Shown here: one piece after another, positions 7,694 to 16,130 of the stretch | How positions within the stretch are numbered: position 1 is the first letter of the stretch | How the letters are laid out: every line of letters starts with the position of its first letter | Origin: VRUE01 sp963728365 | GTDB lineage: Bacteria; Actinomycetota; Thermoleophilia; Solirubrobacterales; 70-9 | Length of the DNA stretch: 64,000 bases | Direction of reading: 5' to 3' | NCBI GenBank assembly: GCA_963728365.1 | Contig: CAVSJI010000001.1 | Location: 806,001 to 870,000, forward strand | Made by a program: the position numbers and the translations under genes | The notes under the pieces: model-generated | What the model was told of the DNA's origin: nothing | The model's database searches: none | What the model saw: only the letters and a program-made list of their open reading frames with translations

Positions 7694-9663
7694 GCCGGCC
7701 GGCGCCCGAGAAGCTCTGGGAGCCCCCGGCGGAGCTGGTCGAGCGCTCGCGCCTGCGCGAGTACATGGGCTGGCTCGAGGCCGAGCGCGGCCTGCGCTTC
7801 CCGACCTACGACGAGCTCTGGCGCTGGTCGGTCGAGGACCTCGAGGGCTTCTGGCGCTCGATCTGGGACTTCTTCGGCGTGCGGGCCGACGGCACGCCCG
7901 AGCCCGCCCTGGCCAATCGCGAGATGCCCGGCGCCGAGTGGTTTCCAGGCGCCGCGCTCAACTACGCCGAGCACGTCTTCGCCGGAAAGGACGAGGGCGA
8001 GGTCGCGATCCTGCACGCCTCCGAGCTGCGCGAGCTCGGCGAGTTGACCTGGGGCTCGCTGCGGGTCCAGGTCGCGGCGGCGGCAGCCGGCCTGCGGGCC
8101 CTCGGTGTCGAGCACGGCGACCGGGTCGTCGCCTACATGCCGAACGTCCCGGAGGCGATCGTCGCCTTCCTCGCCACGGCGAGCATCGGCGCGATCTGGT
8201 CGAGCTGCTCGCCCGACTTCGGCTCGGCCAGCGTGATCGACCGCTTCGCCCAGATCGAGCCCAAGGTCCTCTTCGCGGTCGACGGCTACCGCTACGGCGG
8301 CAAGGACTTCGACCGCCGCGACACCGTCGCTGAGCTGCAGGCGGCGATGCCCAGCCTCGAGCGCACGGTTGTCCTCCCCTACCTCGACCCCGACCCCGAG
8401 GTCTCCACCCTGCGCGACGCGATGACCTGGCAGGAGCTGCTCGACTCCGGCGAGGGCGCCGAGCTCAGCTTCGAGCGCGTCCCCTTCTCCGACCCGCTCT
8501 GGGTCCTCTACTCCTCCGGCACCACCGGTCTGCCAAAGGCGATCGTCCAGTCCCAGGGCGGCATCCTGCTCGAGCACCTGAAGAAGCTCCACCTCCACGT
8601 CGACGCCCACCCCGGCGACCGCCTCTTCTGGTTCACGACGACCGGCTGGATGATGTGGAACTTCCTCGTATCCGGGCTGCTGACCCGGGCCGCGATCGTC
8701 CTCTACGACGGCAACCCCGGCCACCCCGACATGGGCGTGCTCTGGGACCTCGCCGAGCGCGCCGGGGTGACGATGTTCGGCACCAGCGCCGCCTACATCG
8801 CCGCCTGCATGAAGGCCGTGATCGAGCCCGGCGCGGGACGCGACCTCAGCCGCCTGCAGGCGATCGGCTCGACCGGCTCGCCCCTCGCCCCCGAGGGCTT
8901 CGACTGGATCTACGAGCAGCTCGGCGACGACACCTGGCTCTTCTCGACCAGCGGCGGCACCGACCTCTGCACAGCCTTCGTCGGCGGCTGCGCGCTGCTC
9001 CCCGTCTACCGCGGCGAGCTGCAGGCGCGGGCGCTGGGCGCCGCGGTCGAGGCCTGGGACGAGGAGGGGCGCTCGGTGATCGACGAGGTCGGCGAGCTGG
9101 TCGTCACCGAGCCGATGCCCTCGATGCCGGTCTTCTTCTGGGGCGACGAGGACGGCAGCCGCTACCGCGAGGCCTACTTCGAGATGTTCCCCGGCGTCTG
9201 GCGCCACGGCGACTGGATCGAGGTCACGAGCCGCGGCACGGCCGTCATCTACGGCCGCTCGGACTCGACCATCAACCGCGCCGGCATCCGCATGGGGACG
9301 AGCGAGATCTACCGCGCGGTGCTCGGACTCGACGAGATCGTCGACGCACTGGTCGTCGACGTGCCCCGTCCGGGAACCGAGGGCTGGATGCCGCTCTTCG
9401 TCGTCCTCCGCGAGGGGGTGCGGCTCGATGACGACCTGAAGGGCGAGATCGCCCGTCGCGTGCGCTCTCAGTGCTCACCGCGGCACGTCCCCGACGAGGT
9501 CTACGCGGTCGCCGCGGTGCCGCGCACGCTGAGCGGCAAGGCGCTCGAGGTGCCGGTCAAGCGAATCCTGATGGGCACCCCGCCCGAGCAGGCCGCCAGC
9601 CGCGACTCGCTCGCCAACCCGGCGGCACTCGACTGGTTCACGGAGTTCGCCGCCTCAATGTAG
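7690..9663 (+). CDS. acsA: Acetoacetate--CoA ligase
   Basis: The 657-residue enzyme has the length and architecture of acetoacetyl-CoA synthetase (ATP + acetoacetate + CoA). The N-terminal extension includes YDELWRWSVEDLEGFWRSIWDFF; the adenylate-forming core includes LYSSGTTGLPKAIVQSQGG (A3), FSTSGGTDLCTAFVGGC, GVWRHGDWIEVTSRG and the C-terminal PRTLSGKALEVPVKR loop with the catalytic Lys. Start GTG 7690 overlaps the upstream hydrolase. With HMG-CoA lyase nearby on the other strand, it would recycle acetoacetate from leucine or ketone-body breakdown. Its 3' end overlaps the convergent ABC permease gene by 26 bp. Confidence 0.93.
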   Translation: MSRPAPEKLWEPPAELVERSRLREYMGWLEAERGLRFPTYDELWRWSVEDLEGFWRSIWDFFGVRADGTPEPALANREMPGAEWFPGAALNYAEHVFAGKDEGEVAILHASELRELGELTWGSLRVQVAAAAAGLRALGVEHGDRVVAYMPNVPEAIVAFLATASIGAIWSSCSPDFGSASVIDRFAQIEPKVLFAVDGYRYGGKDFDRRDTVAELQAAMPSLERTVVLPYLDPDPEVSTLRDAMTWQELLDSGEGAELSFERVPFSDPLWVLYSSGTTGLPKAIVQSQGGILLEHLKKLHLHVDAHPGDRLFWFTTTGWMMWNFLVSGLLTRAAIVLYDGNPGHPDMGVLWDLAERAGVTMFGTSAAYIAACMKAVIEPGAGRDLSRLQAIGSTGSPLAPEGFDWIYEQLGDDTWLFSTSGGTDLCTAFVGGCALLPVYRGELQARALGAAVEAWDEEGRSVIDEVGELVVTEPMPSMPVFFWGDEDGSRYREAYFEMFPGVWRHGDWIEVTSRGTAVIYGRSDSTINRAGIRMGTSEIYRAVLGLDEIVDALVVDVPRPGTEGWMPLFVVLREGVRLDDDLKGEIARRVRSQCSPRHVPDEVYAVAAVPRTLSGKALEVPVKRILMGTPPEQAASRDSLANPAALDWFTEFAASM

Positions 9664-10375
9664 CGGCGCCGAGCGCCAGCAGCAGCACGGTCGCGCCGAC
9701 GATCACGGTCACGTCGAGGGCGCCGCGCGGGCCGAGCGAGCCTTCCGTGGTGACGTGCTCGAGCGCCTCGAAGGCGTAGGTGAGCGGCATCGTGTCGGAG
9801 ACGATCTGCAGCACCCCGGCCATCTGGTCGCGTGCAACGAAGAGGCCGCAGAGCAGCAGCTGCGGGAAGACGATCGCCGGCATGAACTGGACCGCCTGGA
9901 ACTCGGTGCGGGCGAAGGCGCTGACGAAGAGGCCGAGTGACATGCCGAGCAGCGCGTTGCCGACGGCCAGGGCGACGACGGCGCTCGGCGAGCCGACCAC
10001 GTCGAGGCCGAGCGGGCCGAAGGCGATCGCCCCGGTGAGACCCGCCTGCACGACGGCGACCGCGGCGAAGGCGATCCCGTAGCCGAAGAGCAGGTCGAGC
10101 TTGGCCAGCGGCAGCGACATCAACCGCTCCAGCGTCCCCGTCGTCCGCTCGCGCAGCATCGTGATCGAGGTGACGACGAACATCGTGCTGAAGGGGAAGA
10201 GGCCGACCAGCGGCCCGCCCACGTGCTGGAAGGAGGCCGGGTCCTGCTGGAAGGCGCCCTTCAGCAGGGTGAGCAGGAAGGGCGGCACGGCGAGCAGCAG
10301 CGCGATCGTGCGCGGGTCGCGGCGCAGCTGGGTAAGCACCCGCAGCGCCGTCGCCCAGGTGACACGAGCGCTCAC
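9638..10375 (-). CDS. ABC-2 type transporter permease
   Basis: The 245-residue protein has about six transmembrane segments and the ABC-2 permease layout: LLTLLKGAFQQDP followed by a long first loop, then TSITMLRERTTGTLERLMSLP, the diagnostic E-R-T-G-T-L-E motif at the cytoplasmic interface. It is probably the membrane half of a small-molecule or drug exporter of the DrrB type. The ATPase gene lies directly upstream in the same direction, separated only by a 47-nt palindromic element. Confidence 0.9.
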   Translation of the reverse strand: MSARVTWATALRVLTQLRRDPRTIALLLAVPPFLLTLLKGAFQQDPASFQHVGGPLVGLFPFSTMFVVTSITMLRERTTGTLERLMSLPLAKLDLLFGYGIAFAAVAVVQAGLTGAIAFGPLGLDVVGSPSAVVALAVGNALLGMSLGLFVSAFARTEFQAVQFMPAIVFPQLLLCGLFVARDQMAGVLQIVSDTMPLTYAFEALEHVTTEGSLGPRGALDVTVIVGATVLLLALGAATLRRRTP

Positions 10376-10390
10376 GGTCCCGCCGTCCCG

Positions 10391-10437
10391 TTCCGGTGCG
10401 CTTTATGTGGGCATAGACCGCAAAAGGCGCACCGGAA
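10391..10437. repeat. Palindromic element family B, copy 1 (47 nt)
   Basis: Arms TTCCGGTGCGC and GCGCACCGGAA enclose a centre with TTATGTGGGCATAGACCG. A 47-nt relative with the same arms and a very similar centre is at 16794-16840. Here it fills the gap between the ATPase stop and the permease start within one operon. Confidence 0.85.
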
Positions 10438-10439
10438 GG

Positions 10440-11165
10440 TCATTTGGCCTCCTCGATCAGCGCAAGGAAGGCCTCGTCCAGCTGCTGGCGGCCGGTGCGC
10501 GCTCGTAGGGAGGCGGGCGATTCGGACGCGAGCACGCGCCCCTCACGCATCAGCAGCAGCTCGTCGCAGTGCTCGGCCTCCTCCATCACGTGGCTGGAGA
10601 CGAGCAGCGTCGTCCCGGCCTCGGCGAGCGAGCGGAAGGTCGCCCAGAGGTCGCGGCGCAGGACCGGGTCGAGCCCGACGGTCGGCTCGTCAAGGACCAG
10701 CACGTCGGGCTCGCCGAGCAGGGCCGTCGCCAGGGAGGCCCGGGCGCTCTGCCCACCGGAGAGGCTGGACACCACTTGGTCGGCCTGGGCGCGGAGCCCC
10801 ACGGTCTCGATCGTCGCCTCGATCCGCTCCTGGGGCGCCCCCAGCACGCGGGCGAAGTAGCGCAGGTTCTCGCGCACGCTGAGGTCGCCGTAGACCGAGG
10901 GCGCCTGGGTCACGTAGCCGATCCGGGCGCGCAGCGCGCGTGCCCCCGCCGCCTCACCCAGCACCTCGACCCGTCCCGACTCGACCACCTGGACGCCGAC
11001 GATCGCCCGCATCAGGGTCGTCTTGCCGCAGCCGCTCGGGCCGAGCAGCCCGGTGACGCGGCCAGCGGCGACGCCAAAGCTCAAACCGTGCAACACCTCG
11101 CGGGTCCCGCGCCGCACGCGCAGCCCGTCCACCACGATCGCCGGCGTAACGCTTTGCGGCGCCAT
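10440..11165 (-). CDS. ABC transporter ATP-binding protein
   Basis: The ~241-residue ATPase shows Walker A GPSGCGKT, the Q-loop YVTQAPS, signature LSGGQSARASLATALL and Walker B VLVLDEPTVGLDP, with the switch His in SSHVMEEAEH. This is the DrrA/CcmA-type ATPase expected for the downstream ABC-2 permease, giving a two-gene exporter. Start choice is uncertain: ATG 11165 is used, but an in-frame GTG at 11186 would add seven residues; neither has an ideal Shine-Dalgarno. The gene follows the carboxylase gene closely and may be read from the same transcript. Confidence 0.9.
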   Translation of the reverse strand: MAPQSVTPAIVVDGLRVRRGTREVLHGLSFGVAAGRVTGLLGPSGCGKTTLMRAIVGVQVVESGRVEVLGEAAGARALRARIGYVTQAPSVYGDLSVRENLRYFARVLGAPQERIEATIETVGLRAQADQVVSSLSGGQSARASLATALLGEPDVLVLDEPTVGLDPVLRRDLWATFRSLAEAGTTLLVSSHVMEEAEHCDELLLMREGRVLASESPASLRARTGRQQLDEAFLALIEEAK

Positions 11166-11194
11166 TTCGTCCACAGCGCGTTGCACCTCAGGCC

Positions 11195-12733
11195 TCAGGC
11201 CGGCGTAACCGGGTTTCGCCGCTCGGCGAAGCCGCGGGTCTTGCTCTCGGCGAGGGCGATGCGGCGGATCAGGTCCTCGCGCAGGTCGGCCGGGTCTACC
11301 ACGGCGTCGACCACCATCTCCGAGGCGAGGTGGAGGACGTCGATGTCCTCGGCGTACTCCTCGCGCTTGGCGGCGACGAACGCCTCGCGCTCGGCATCGC
11401 CCGAGATCGCCTGGATCTGGTTGTAGAAGACGGCGTTGACGGCGGCCTGCGGGCCCATCACCGCGATCGAGGCGCTGGGCAGGGCGACGCAGCAGTCGGG
11501 CTCGAAGGCCGGTCCGGCCATCGCGTAGAGCCCCGCCCCGTAGGCCTTGCGGACAATGACGCTGAGCTTGGGCACGGTCGCTTCGGAGACGGCGCTGATC
11601 AGCTTCGCCCCGTGGCGGATGATGCCCTGGCGCTCGACCGCGGTGCCGATCATGAAGCCGGGCACGTCGGCGAGGAAGAGCAGCGGCACGTTGAAGGCGT
11701 TGCAGGTCTGGATGAAGCGCGCCGCCTTGTCGGCGGAGTCGACGAAGAGCACGCCACCGGTGTGCTTGGGCTGGTTGGCGACGACGCCGACCACGCGGCC
11801 GTCGAGCCGCCCGTAACCGACGATCAGCTCCTTGGCCCAGCGCTTGTGGACCGCCAGGAAGCTGTCCGCGTCGAGCAGCGCGTCGAGCAGCAGGCTCATG
11901 TCGAAGGGTCGGTTCTCGTCCTCCGGAACGATCTCGGCGATCGGTGTGTCGGAAACGGGTGGGGCAGGCGGCGCGAGCGGCGGCTGCTCCCGCCAGCTGC
12001 CCGGCATGTAGGAGAGGTAGCGCTTGGCGAGGTCGATCGCCTCCTCGTCGCTCTTCACCAGGAAGTGGCCGCAGCCGGAGACGCCTGTGTGCATCTTCGC
12101 CCCGCCCATCTCCTCGAGGCTGACCTTCTCGCCGATCACCATCTCCGCCATCCGCGGCGAGCCGAGGTACATCGAGGCGTTGCCGTCGCGCATGATCACC
12201 ACGTCGCAGAATGCCGGGATGTAGGCGCCCCCGGCGGCGCTCGGCCCGAAGAGCAGGCAGACCTGCGGCACCTGGCCGGAGAGCCGCACCTCGTTGTGGA
12301 AGATCCGCCCGGCCCCGCGGCGACCGGGGAACATCTGCACCTGGTCGGTGATCCGCGCCCCGGCCGAGTCGACCAGATAGAGGATCGGCACCTGCAGGCT
12401 GAGCGCTCGCTCCTGGACGCGGAGGATCTTCTCGACAGTCTTCGGCCCCCAGGAGCCCGCCTTCACGGTCGGGTCGTTGGCCATCAGCGCGACGCGACGT
12501 CCGTCGATGCGCGCCAGCCCGGTGACGACGCCGTCGGCACCCAGCCCCTCCTGGTCCCAGTTGGCGAGCGCCGCCTCCTCGGCGAAGGAGCCAGGGTCGA
12601 CCAACCGCTCCACCCGCTCGCGCACCGGCAGCTTCCCCTGCTCCTCGGTCTTTTCGTGATGCCGCTGCGGCCCCCCGGCAAGGGCCGCTTCCAGCGCCTG
12701 TGCGAACTCCGTCACCCCGCAGAGCCTATTCAC
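11195..12733 (-). CDS. Acyl-CoA carboxylase carboxyltransferase (beta) subunit
   Basis: The 512-residue protein is a biotin-dependent carboxyltransferase beta chain: both halves of the crotonase-like fold are present, with GRRGAGRIFHNEVRLSG and GPSAAGGAYIPAFCD in the N-half (acyl-CoA site) and DVPGFMIGTAVERQGIIRHGAKL with KAYGAGLYAM in the C-half (carboxybiotin site). The pattern fits methylcrotonyl- or propionyl-CoA carboxylases. Being downstream of HMG-CoA lyase favours methylcrotonyl-CoA (leucine pathway), but no alpha/biotin subunit is in this window. An alternative GTG start at 12715 is possible. A family A hairpin lies just upstream. Confidence 0.88.
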   Translation of the reverse strand: MNRLCGVTEFAQALEAALAGGPQRHHEKTEEQGKLPVRERVERLVDPGSFAEEAALANWDQEGLGADGVVTGLARIDGRRVALMANDPTVKAGSWGPKTVEKILRVQERALSLQVPILYLVDSAGARITDQVQMFPGRRGAGRIFHNEVRLSGQVPQVCLLFGPSAAGGAYIPAFCDVVIMRDGNASMYLGSPRMAEMVIGEKVSLEEMGGAKMHTGVSGCGHFLVKSDEEAIDLAKRYLSYMPGSWREQPPLAPPAPPVSDTPIAEIVPEDENRPFDMSLLLDALLDADSFLAVHKRWAKELIVGYGRLDGRVVGVVANQPKHTGGVLFVDSADKAARFIQTCNAFNVPLLFLADVPGFMIGTAVERQGIIRHGAKLISAVSEATVPKLSVIVRKAYGAGLYAMAGPAFEPDCCVALPSASIAVMGPQAAVNAVFYNQIQAISGDAEREAFVAAKREEYAEDIDVLHLASEMVVDAVVDPADLREDLIRRIALAESKTRGFAERRNPVTPA

Positions 12734-12747
12734 CCCAGCACAACCGC

Positions 12748-12796
12748 GACCTGCATCAAATTCCCTTCCTGCTGGAGTGGGAATTTGATGCAGTTC
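12748..12796 (+). repeat. Palindromic element family A, copy 1
   Basis: Left arm CTGCATCAAATTCCC (12751-12765) and right arm GGGAATTTGATGCAG (12779-12793) are perfect complements; outer bases continue with one mismatch. The 13-nt loop is TTCCTGCTGGAGT. It lies directly after the HMG-CoA lyase stop, between two operon genes, and could act as an intercistronic stem-loop. Confidence 0.92.
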
Positions 12797-12799
12797 GGG

Positions 12800-13714
12800 C
12801 TAGCGGTGCCAGTCGACGGGGCCGGCGCGAAGGACGTGGGAGCCGAGGGGGCGGCCGAGGACGCCCTGGGCGGCGCGGGCGGCGCCGACGAGCGCGTGGA
12901 GGTCGATGCCCGTCTCCACGCCCATCTCGTGCATCATCGAGATGACGTCCTCGGTAGCGACGTTGCCGGTTGCGCCGGGCGGCACCGGGCAACCGCCGAG
13001 CTCGCCGAAGCTCGACTCGAAGGACTCGACTCCCTGCTCGAGCGCCGCAAGGACGTTGGCGAGCCCCTGGCCGCGCGTGTTGTGGAAGTGGGCGGTCAGC
13101 TCGACGCCGGCGAGGCGCTCGCGCGCGGCGACGAAGAACTCGCCGACCTGGCGCGGGTTAGCCATCCCGGTCGTGTCGCCGAAGCCGATCTCGGCGCAGC
13201 CGGCGGCGGCGAGCCGCTCGGCGATCCCGAAGACCCGCTCGAGGGGCACCTCGCCCTCGTAGGGACAACCGAAGGAGACCGAGATCACGCCCTCGCAGCG
13301 CAGCCCCGCCTCGCGCGCCGTCTCCAGCGTCCGCTCGAGCCCGTTCAGCGACTCCTCGATCGCGCGGTTGACGTTCTCGCGGTTGTGGGTCTCCGAGGCG
13401 GAGACGAAGACGTTGATCTCGTCGAAGCGGTCGCGCAGCGCCAGCGCCCGCTCCAGCCCGCGCTCGTTAGGGATCAGCACCGAGAAGGCAACGCCATCGC
13501 GGCGCTCGACCCCGGCCAGCACCGCCTCCGCGTCGGAGAGCTGCGGGATCACCTCGGGCTTGACGAAGGAGGTCACCTCGATCCGCTCCAGCCCGGTCGC
13601 CGAGAGCATGTCGACGAGGCGGATCTTCTCCGCGGTCGGGATCGTCTCCGGCTCGTTCTGGAAGCCGTCGCGGGGCCCGACCTCGCGGATGCGGACGCGC
13701 CGCGGCAGAGCCAC
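12800..13714 (-). CDS. mvaB: Hydroxymethylglutaryl-CoA lyase
   Basis: The 304-residue protein is a full-length HMG-CoA lyase (HMG-CoA to acetyl-CoA + acetoacetate). Diagnostic segments are VGPRDGFQNE at the N-terminus (catalytic Arg/Asp), VTSFVKPEVIPQLSD, VSFGCPYEGEV, TTGMANPRQV, HFHNTRGQGLAN (metal-binding His pair) and LGGCPVPPGATGNVATED, the HMGL signature with its catalytic Cys. Start GTG 13714 is immediately next to the SDR stop codon, indicating coupling. Together with the carboxylase and acetoacetyl-CoA synthetase it outlines leucine or HMG-CoA catabolism. Confidence 0.95.
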   Translation of the reverse strand: MALPRRVRIREVGPRDGFQNEPETIPTAEKIRLVDMLSATGLERIEVTSFVKPEVIPQLSDAEAVLAGVERRDGVAFSVLIPNERGLERALALRDRFDEINVFVSASETHNRENVNRAIEESLNGLERTLETAREAGLRCEGVISVSFGCPYEGEVPLERVFGIAERLAAAGCAEIGFGDTTGMANPRQVGEFFVAARERLAGVELTAHFHNTRGQGLANVLAALEQGVESFESSFGELGGCPVPPGATGNVATEDVISMMHEMGVETGIDLHALVGAARAAQGVLGRPLGSHVLRAGPVDWHR

Positions 13715-14452
13715 TCAGACCATCCCCAGGCCACCGCTGACGCCGAGGGTCTCACCGGTCACGTAGGAGGCGTCGTCGGAAACCAGGAAGGCCGCCGCGG
13801 CGGCGACCTCCTCGGGCTGGCCGAGACGGCCCATCTGGGTTGAGGAGCGCATCGTCTCGATCACCTTCTCGCCGATCTCGCCGAACTCCCTGGCGCCCAT
13901 CAGCAGCGGCGTCTCGATCGGCCCGGGGGCGATCGCGTTGGCCGTGACCCCGTAGCGGGCGTTCTCGCGGGCGATCGCCTTGGTGAAGCCGACGATCCCC
14001 GCCTTCGCCGCCGAGTAGGACGCCGAGCCCTTGGAGCCAACCCGCCCCGCCTCCGAGGAGATGCTGAGGATGCGGCCGTACCTCGCCTCCTGCATCCCGG
14101 GCAGCGCCGCGTGGGTGCAGTTCATCGTGCCGATCAGGTTGATCCCGATCACCTTCTGCCACTGCTCGGGGCTGGTGTAGGTGAAGAAGCCGAACTCGTC
14201 GGTGCCAGCGTTGTTGACGAGCAGGTCGAGGGCGCCGCCGGCCGCCGCGACCGCCGAGCGCGCCGCTGCGATGTCGGTGACGTCGAGCTCGACCGCGTGG
14301 CCGTTGACCTCGCCGGCGACCCGCTCGGCGCCCTCGACGTCGATGTCGCCGACCCAGACCTCGGCGCCCTCGGCCGCGAGCCGCGCCGCGATCGCCGCGC
14401 CGATCCCGCTGGCGCCGCCGGTCACCAGGGCCTTGCGTCCCTCGAGTCGCAT
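13715..14452 (-). CDS. SDR family oxidoreductase
   Basis: The 245-residue classical short-chain dehydrogenase has the Rossmann motif VTGGASGIGAAIA, the NNAG motif, catalytic Ser (ISSEAG) and YSAAK. The acidic residue after beta-2 (VGDIDVEGA) suggests NAD(H) preference. It likely oxidises or reduces a 3-hydroxyacyl-type substrate given its position at the head of the HMG-CoA lyase/carboxylase operon. ATG 14452 is chosen: TATGCT on the minus strand lies 8 nt upstream, a leaderless pattern, and the family N-terminus MRLEGRKALVTGG starts there. Confidence 0.88.
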   Translation of the reverse strand: MRLEGRKALVTGGASGIGAAIAARLAAEGAEVWVGDIDVEGAERVAGEVNGHAVELDVTDIAAARSAVAAAGGALDLLVNNAGTDEFGFFTYTSPEQWQKVIGINLIGTMNCTHAALPGMQEARYGRILSISSEAGRVGSKGSASYSAAKAGIVGFTKAIARENARYGVTANAIAPGPIETPLLMGAREFGEIGEKVIETMRSSTQMGRLGQPEEVAAAAAFLVSDDASYVTGETLGVSGGLGMV

Positions 14453-14460
14453 CGGGCGTG

Positions 14461-14478
14461 AGCATAGACGCATAGACT
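14461..14478. promoter_or_regulatory. Divergent leaderless promoter pair (SDR / npdG)
   Basis: The 35-bp divergent gap holds TATGCT on the minus strand (complement of 14461-14466, 8 nt from ATG 14452) and TAGACT on the plus strand (14473-14478, 9 nt from GTG 14488). Neither start has a Shine-Dalgarno. The two -10 elements nearly abut, so transcription in the two directions may be mutually exclusive. Confidence 0.5.
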
Positions 14479-14487
14479 GGCCCGCCC

Positions 14488-15180
14488 GTGGCCGATCTCC
14501 CGACCATTCCGATCGTCGGCGGCACCGGCGCCCTCGGCGCCGGGCTGGCACTGCGCTGGGCCCAGGCCGGCGCCCCGATCGCGATCGGCTCGCGCTCGCC
14601 CGAGCGCGCCGAGCAGGCGGCCGAGCGTCTGCGCGAGGCTGTGCCCGGAGCCCAGGTCGAGGGCCTGCTCAACGAGGAGGCCGCTCGGCGCGCCGAGATC
14701 GTCTTCCTCACCGTCCCCTTCCGTGCCCAGTCGGAGAACCTCAACAACCTGCGCGAGGCGCTGCAGCCCGGGCAGATCCTCGTCGACTGCACGGTGCCGC
14801 TGGCTGCCGCGGTGGGCGGCAAGGCAACCCGCTCGCTCGGCGTCTGGCAGGGCTCGGCGGCCCAGCAGGCGCAGGAGATGGTCCCCGAGGGGGTCACCGT
14901 GGTCGCCGCCCTGCACAGTGTCGGCGCCCCGACGCTCGCCGACCCGCAGGTCGAGCTCGACGAAGACGTACTCGTCTGCGGCGACCGCAAGGCCGACAAG
15001 GCGCGGGTGGCGCGGCTGATCGAGCTGATTCCGGGCCTGCGCGCGGTCAACGCCGGCGCCCTCGAGATGGCGCGCATCGTCGAGCAGCTGACCCCGCTGC
15101 TGATCTCGGTCAACGTCCGCTACAAGACCCACGCCGGGATCAAGCTCACCGGGCTCCCCGACGGCGACCACTGGGAGTAG
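14488..15180 (+). CDS. npdG: NADPH-dependent F420 reductase
   Basis: The 230-residue protein matches F420H2:NADP+ oxidoreductase: N-terminal IPIVGGTGALGAGLALRWA (dinucleotide loop), GSRSPERAEQ (NADPH-selective Ser-Arg), VFLTVPFRAQ, ILVDCTVPL and a C-terminal LEMARIVEQLTPLLISVN segment seen in Fno/NpdG. It exchanges hydride between NADPH and deazaflavin F420. It is the first gene of an F420 cluster, 2 bp from cofD. GTG 14488 has a leaderless promoter hexamer. Confidence 0.92.
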   Translation: MADLPTIPIVGGTGALGAGLALRWAQAGAPIAIGSRSPERAEQAAERLREAVPGAQVEGLLNEEAARRAEIVFLTVPFRAQSENLNNLREALQPGQILVDCTVPLAAAVGGKATRSLGVWQGSAAQQAQEMVPEGVTVVAALHSVGAPTLADPQVELDEDVLVCGDRKADKARVARLIELIPGLRAVNAGALEMARIVEQLTPLLISVNVRYKTHAGIKLTGLPDGDHWE

Positions 15181-15182
15181 GC

Positions 15183-16112
15183 GTGCGGGTCGCGCTGCTC
15201 GCGGGCGGCACGGGCGGCGCCAAGCTCGCCGCCGGGATGCAGGAGGAGATCGGCGCCGACCTGGCGGTGATCGCCAACACCGGCGACGACATCGAGACGC
15301 TCGGCGTCCACGTCTCGCCGGACCCCGACCTGGTCACCTACTGGCTGAGCGGCGAAATCGACGAGGAGCGCGGCTGGGGGGTCCGCGACGACGGCTTCAC
15401 CGTCTTCGAGCGCCTCGCCAAGCTCGGCGTCCCGAGCTGGTTCGGCCTCTCCGACCGCGACCTCGCCGCCTGTCTCTACCGCCGCCAGTTCCTCGAGGAG
15501 GGCGGGACGCAGACCGCCGCCCAGACGCAGATCGCCCGCTCGCTCGGGGTCGAGGCGCGGGTGCTGCCGATGTGCGAGGCGCCGGTGCGGACCCGGGTGC
15601 TGACCTCGGCCGGGGCGCGCGGCCTGCAGGAGTACCTGATCGTCGACGGCGGCCGGCCCGAGGTGCACGGGGTCGAGCTCGAGGGGATCGCCGAGGCCGA
15701 GCCGACCAAGGAGGTGCTGGACGCGCTGCGCACCGCCGAGGCGATCGTCGTCGGCCCCTCCAACCCGGTGATCAGCATCGGCCCGATCCTCGCTGTGCCT
15801 GGCATGCGCGAGGCGATGCGCGAGCAGGGCGTGCCGGTCGTCGCGGTGAGCCCATTCGTCGCGGGCCAGGTCGTCAAGGGGCCCACCGAGCGCTTCATGG
15901 AGGCGCTGGGACGACCCTCGACCGCAGCGGGCGTCGCCTCGCTATACGCGGGGCTGATCGACGCGATGGTCGTCGACGAAGATGATCCCGACCCGCCCCC
16001 AACGGAGATCCCGACCCTGGCGGCGTCGACGCTGATGGAGGGATCGCCTGGGCGCCTGCGGCTGGCGCGCATCGTCCTCGACTACGCCGCCAACCTCGCC
16101 GAAGGTGACTGA
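15183..16112 (+). CDS. cofD: 2-phospho-L-lactate (phosphoenolpyruvate) transferase CofD
   Basis: The 309-residue product is CofD/FbiA, which joins the activated lactyl or enolpyruvyl nucleotide to the deazaflavin Fo in F420 synthesis. Seen motifs: ALLAGGTGGAKLAAGM at the N-terminus (nucleotide site), IANTGDDIETLGVHVSPDPD (metal-binding Asp pair), GWGVRDDGF, FGLSDRDLA and VGPSNPVISIGPIL. Start GTG 15183 is 2 bp after npdG, and cofC follows 18 bp later, so npdG-cofD-cofC form a tight operon. Confidence 0.95.
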   Translation: MRVALLAGGTGGAKLAAGMQEEIGADLAVIANTGDDIETLGVHVSPDPDLVTYWLSGEIDEERGWGVRDDGFTVFERLAKLGVPSWFGLSDRDLAACLYRRQFLEEGGTQTAAQTQIARSLGVEARVLPMCEAPVRTRVLTSAGARGLQEYLIVDGGRPEVHGVELEGIAEAEPTKEVLDALRTAEAIVVGPSNPVISIGPILAVPGMREAMREQGVPVVAVSPFVAGQVVKGPTERFMEALGRPSTAAGVASLYAGLIDAMVVDEDDPDPPPTEIPTLAASTLMEGSPGRLRLARIVLDYAANLAEGD

Positions 16113-16130
16113 ACGCTCGGCCACGGGGCC

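Noticed and set aside
7576..9207. Long minus-strand open frame over the acetoacetyl-CoA synthetase gene
   Set aside because: Composition shadow; sequence is Asp/Glu/Ala/Val repeats without family motifs.
11330..13843. 837-codon plus-strand open frame over the carboxylase and HMG-CoA lyase genes
   Set aside because: Opposes two clearly recognised enzymes; no motif, and it runs through an intergenic hairpin.
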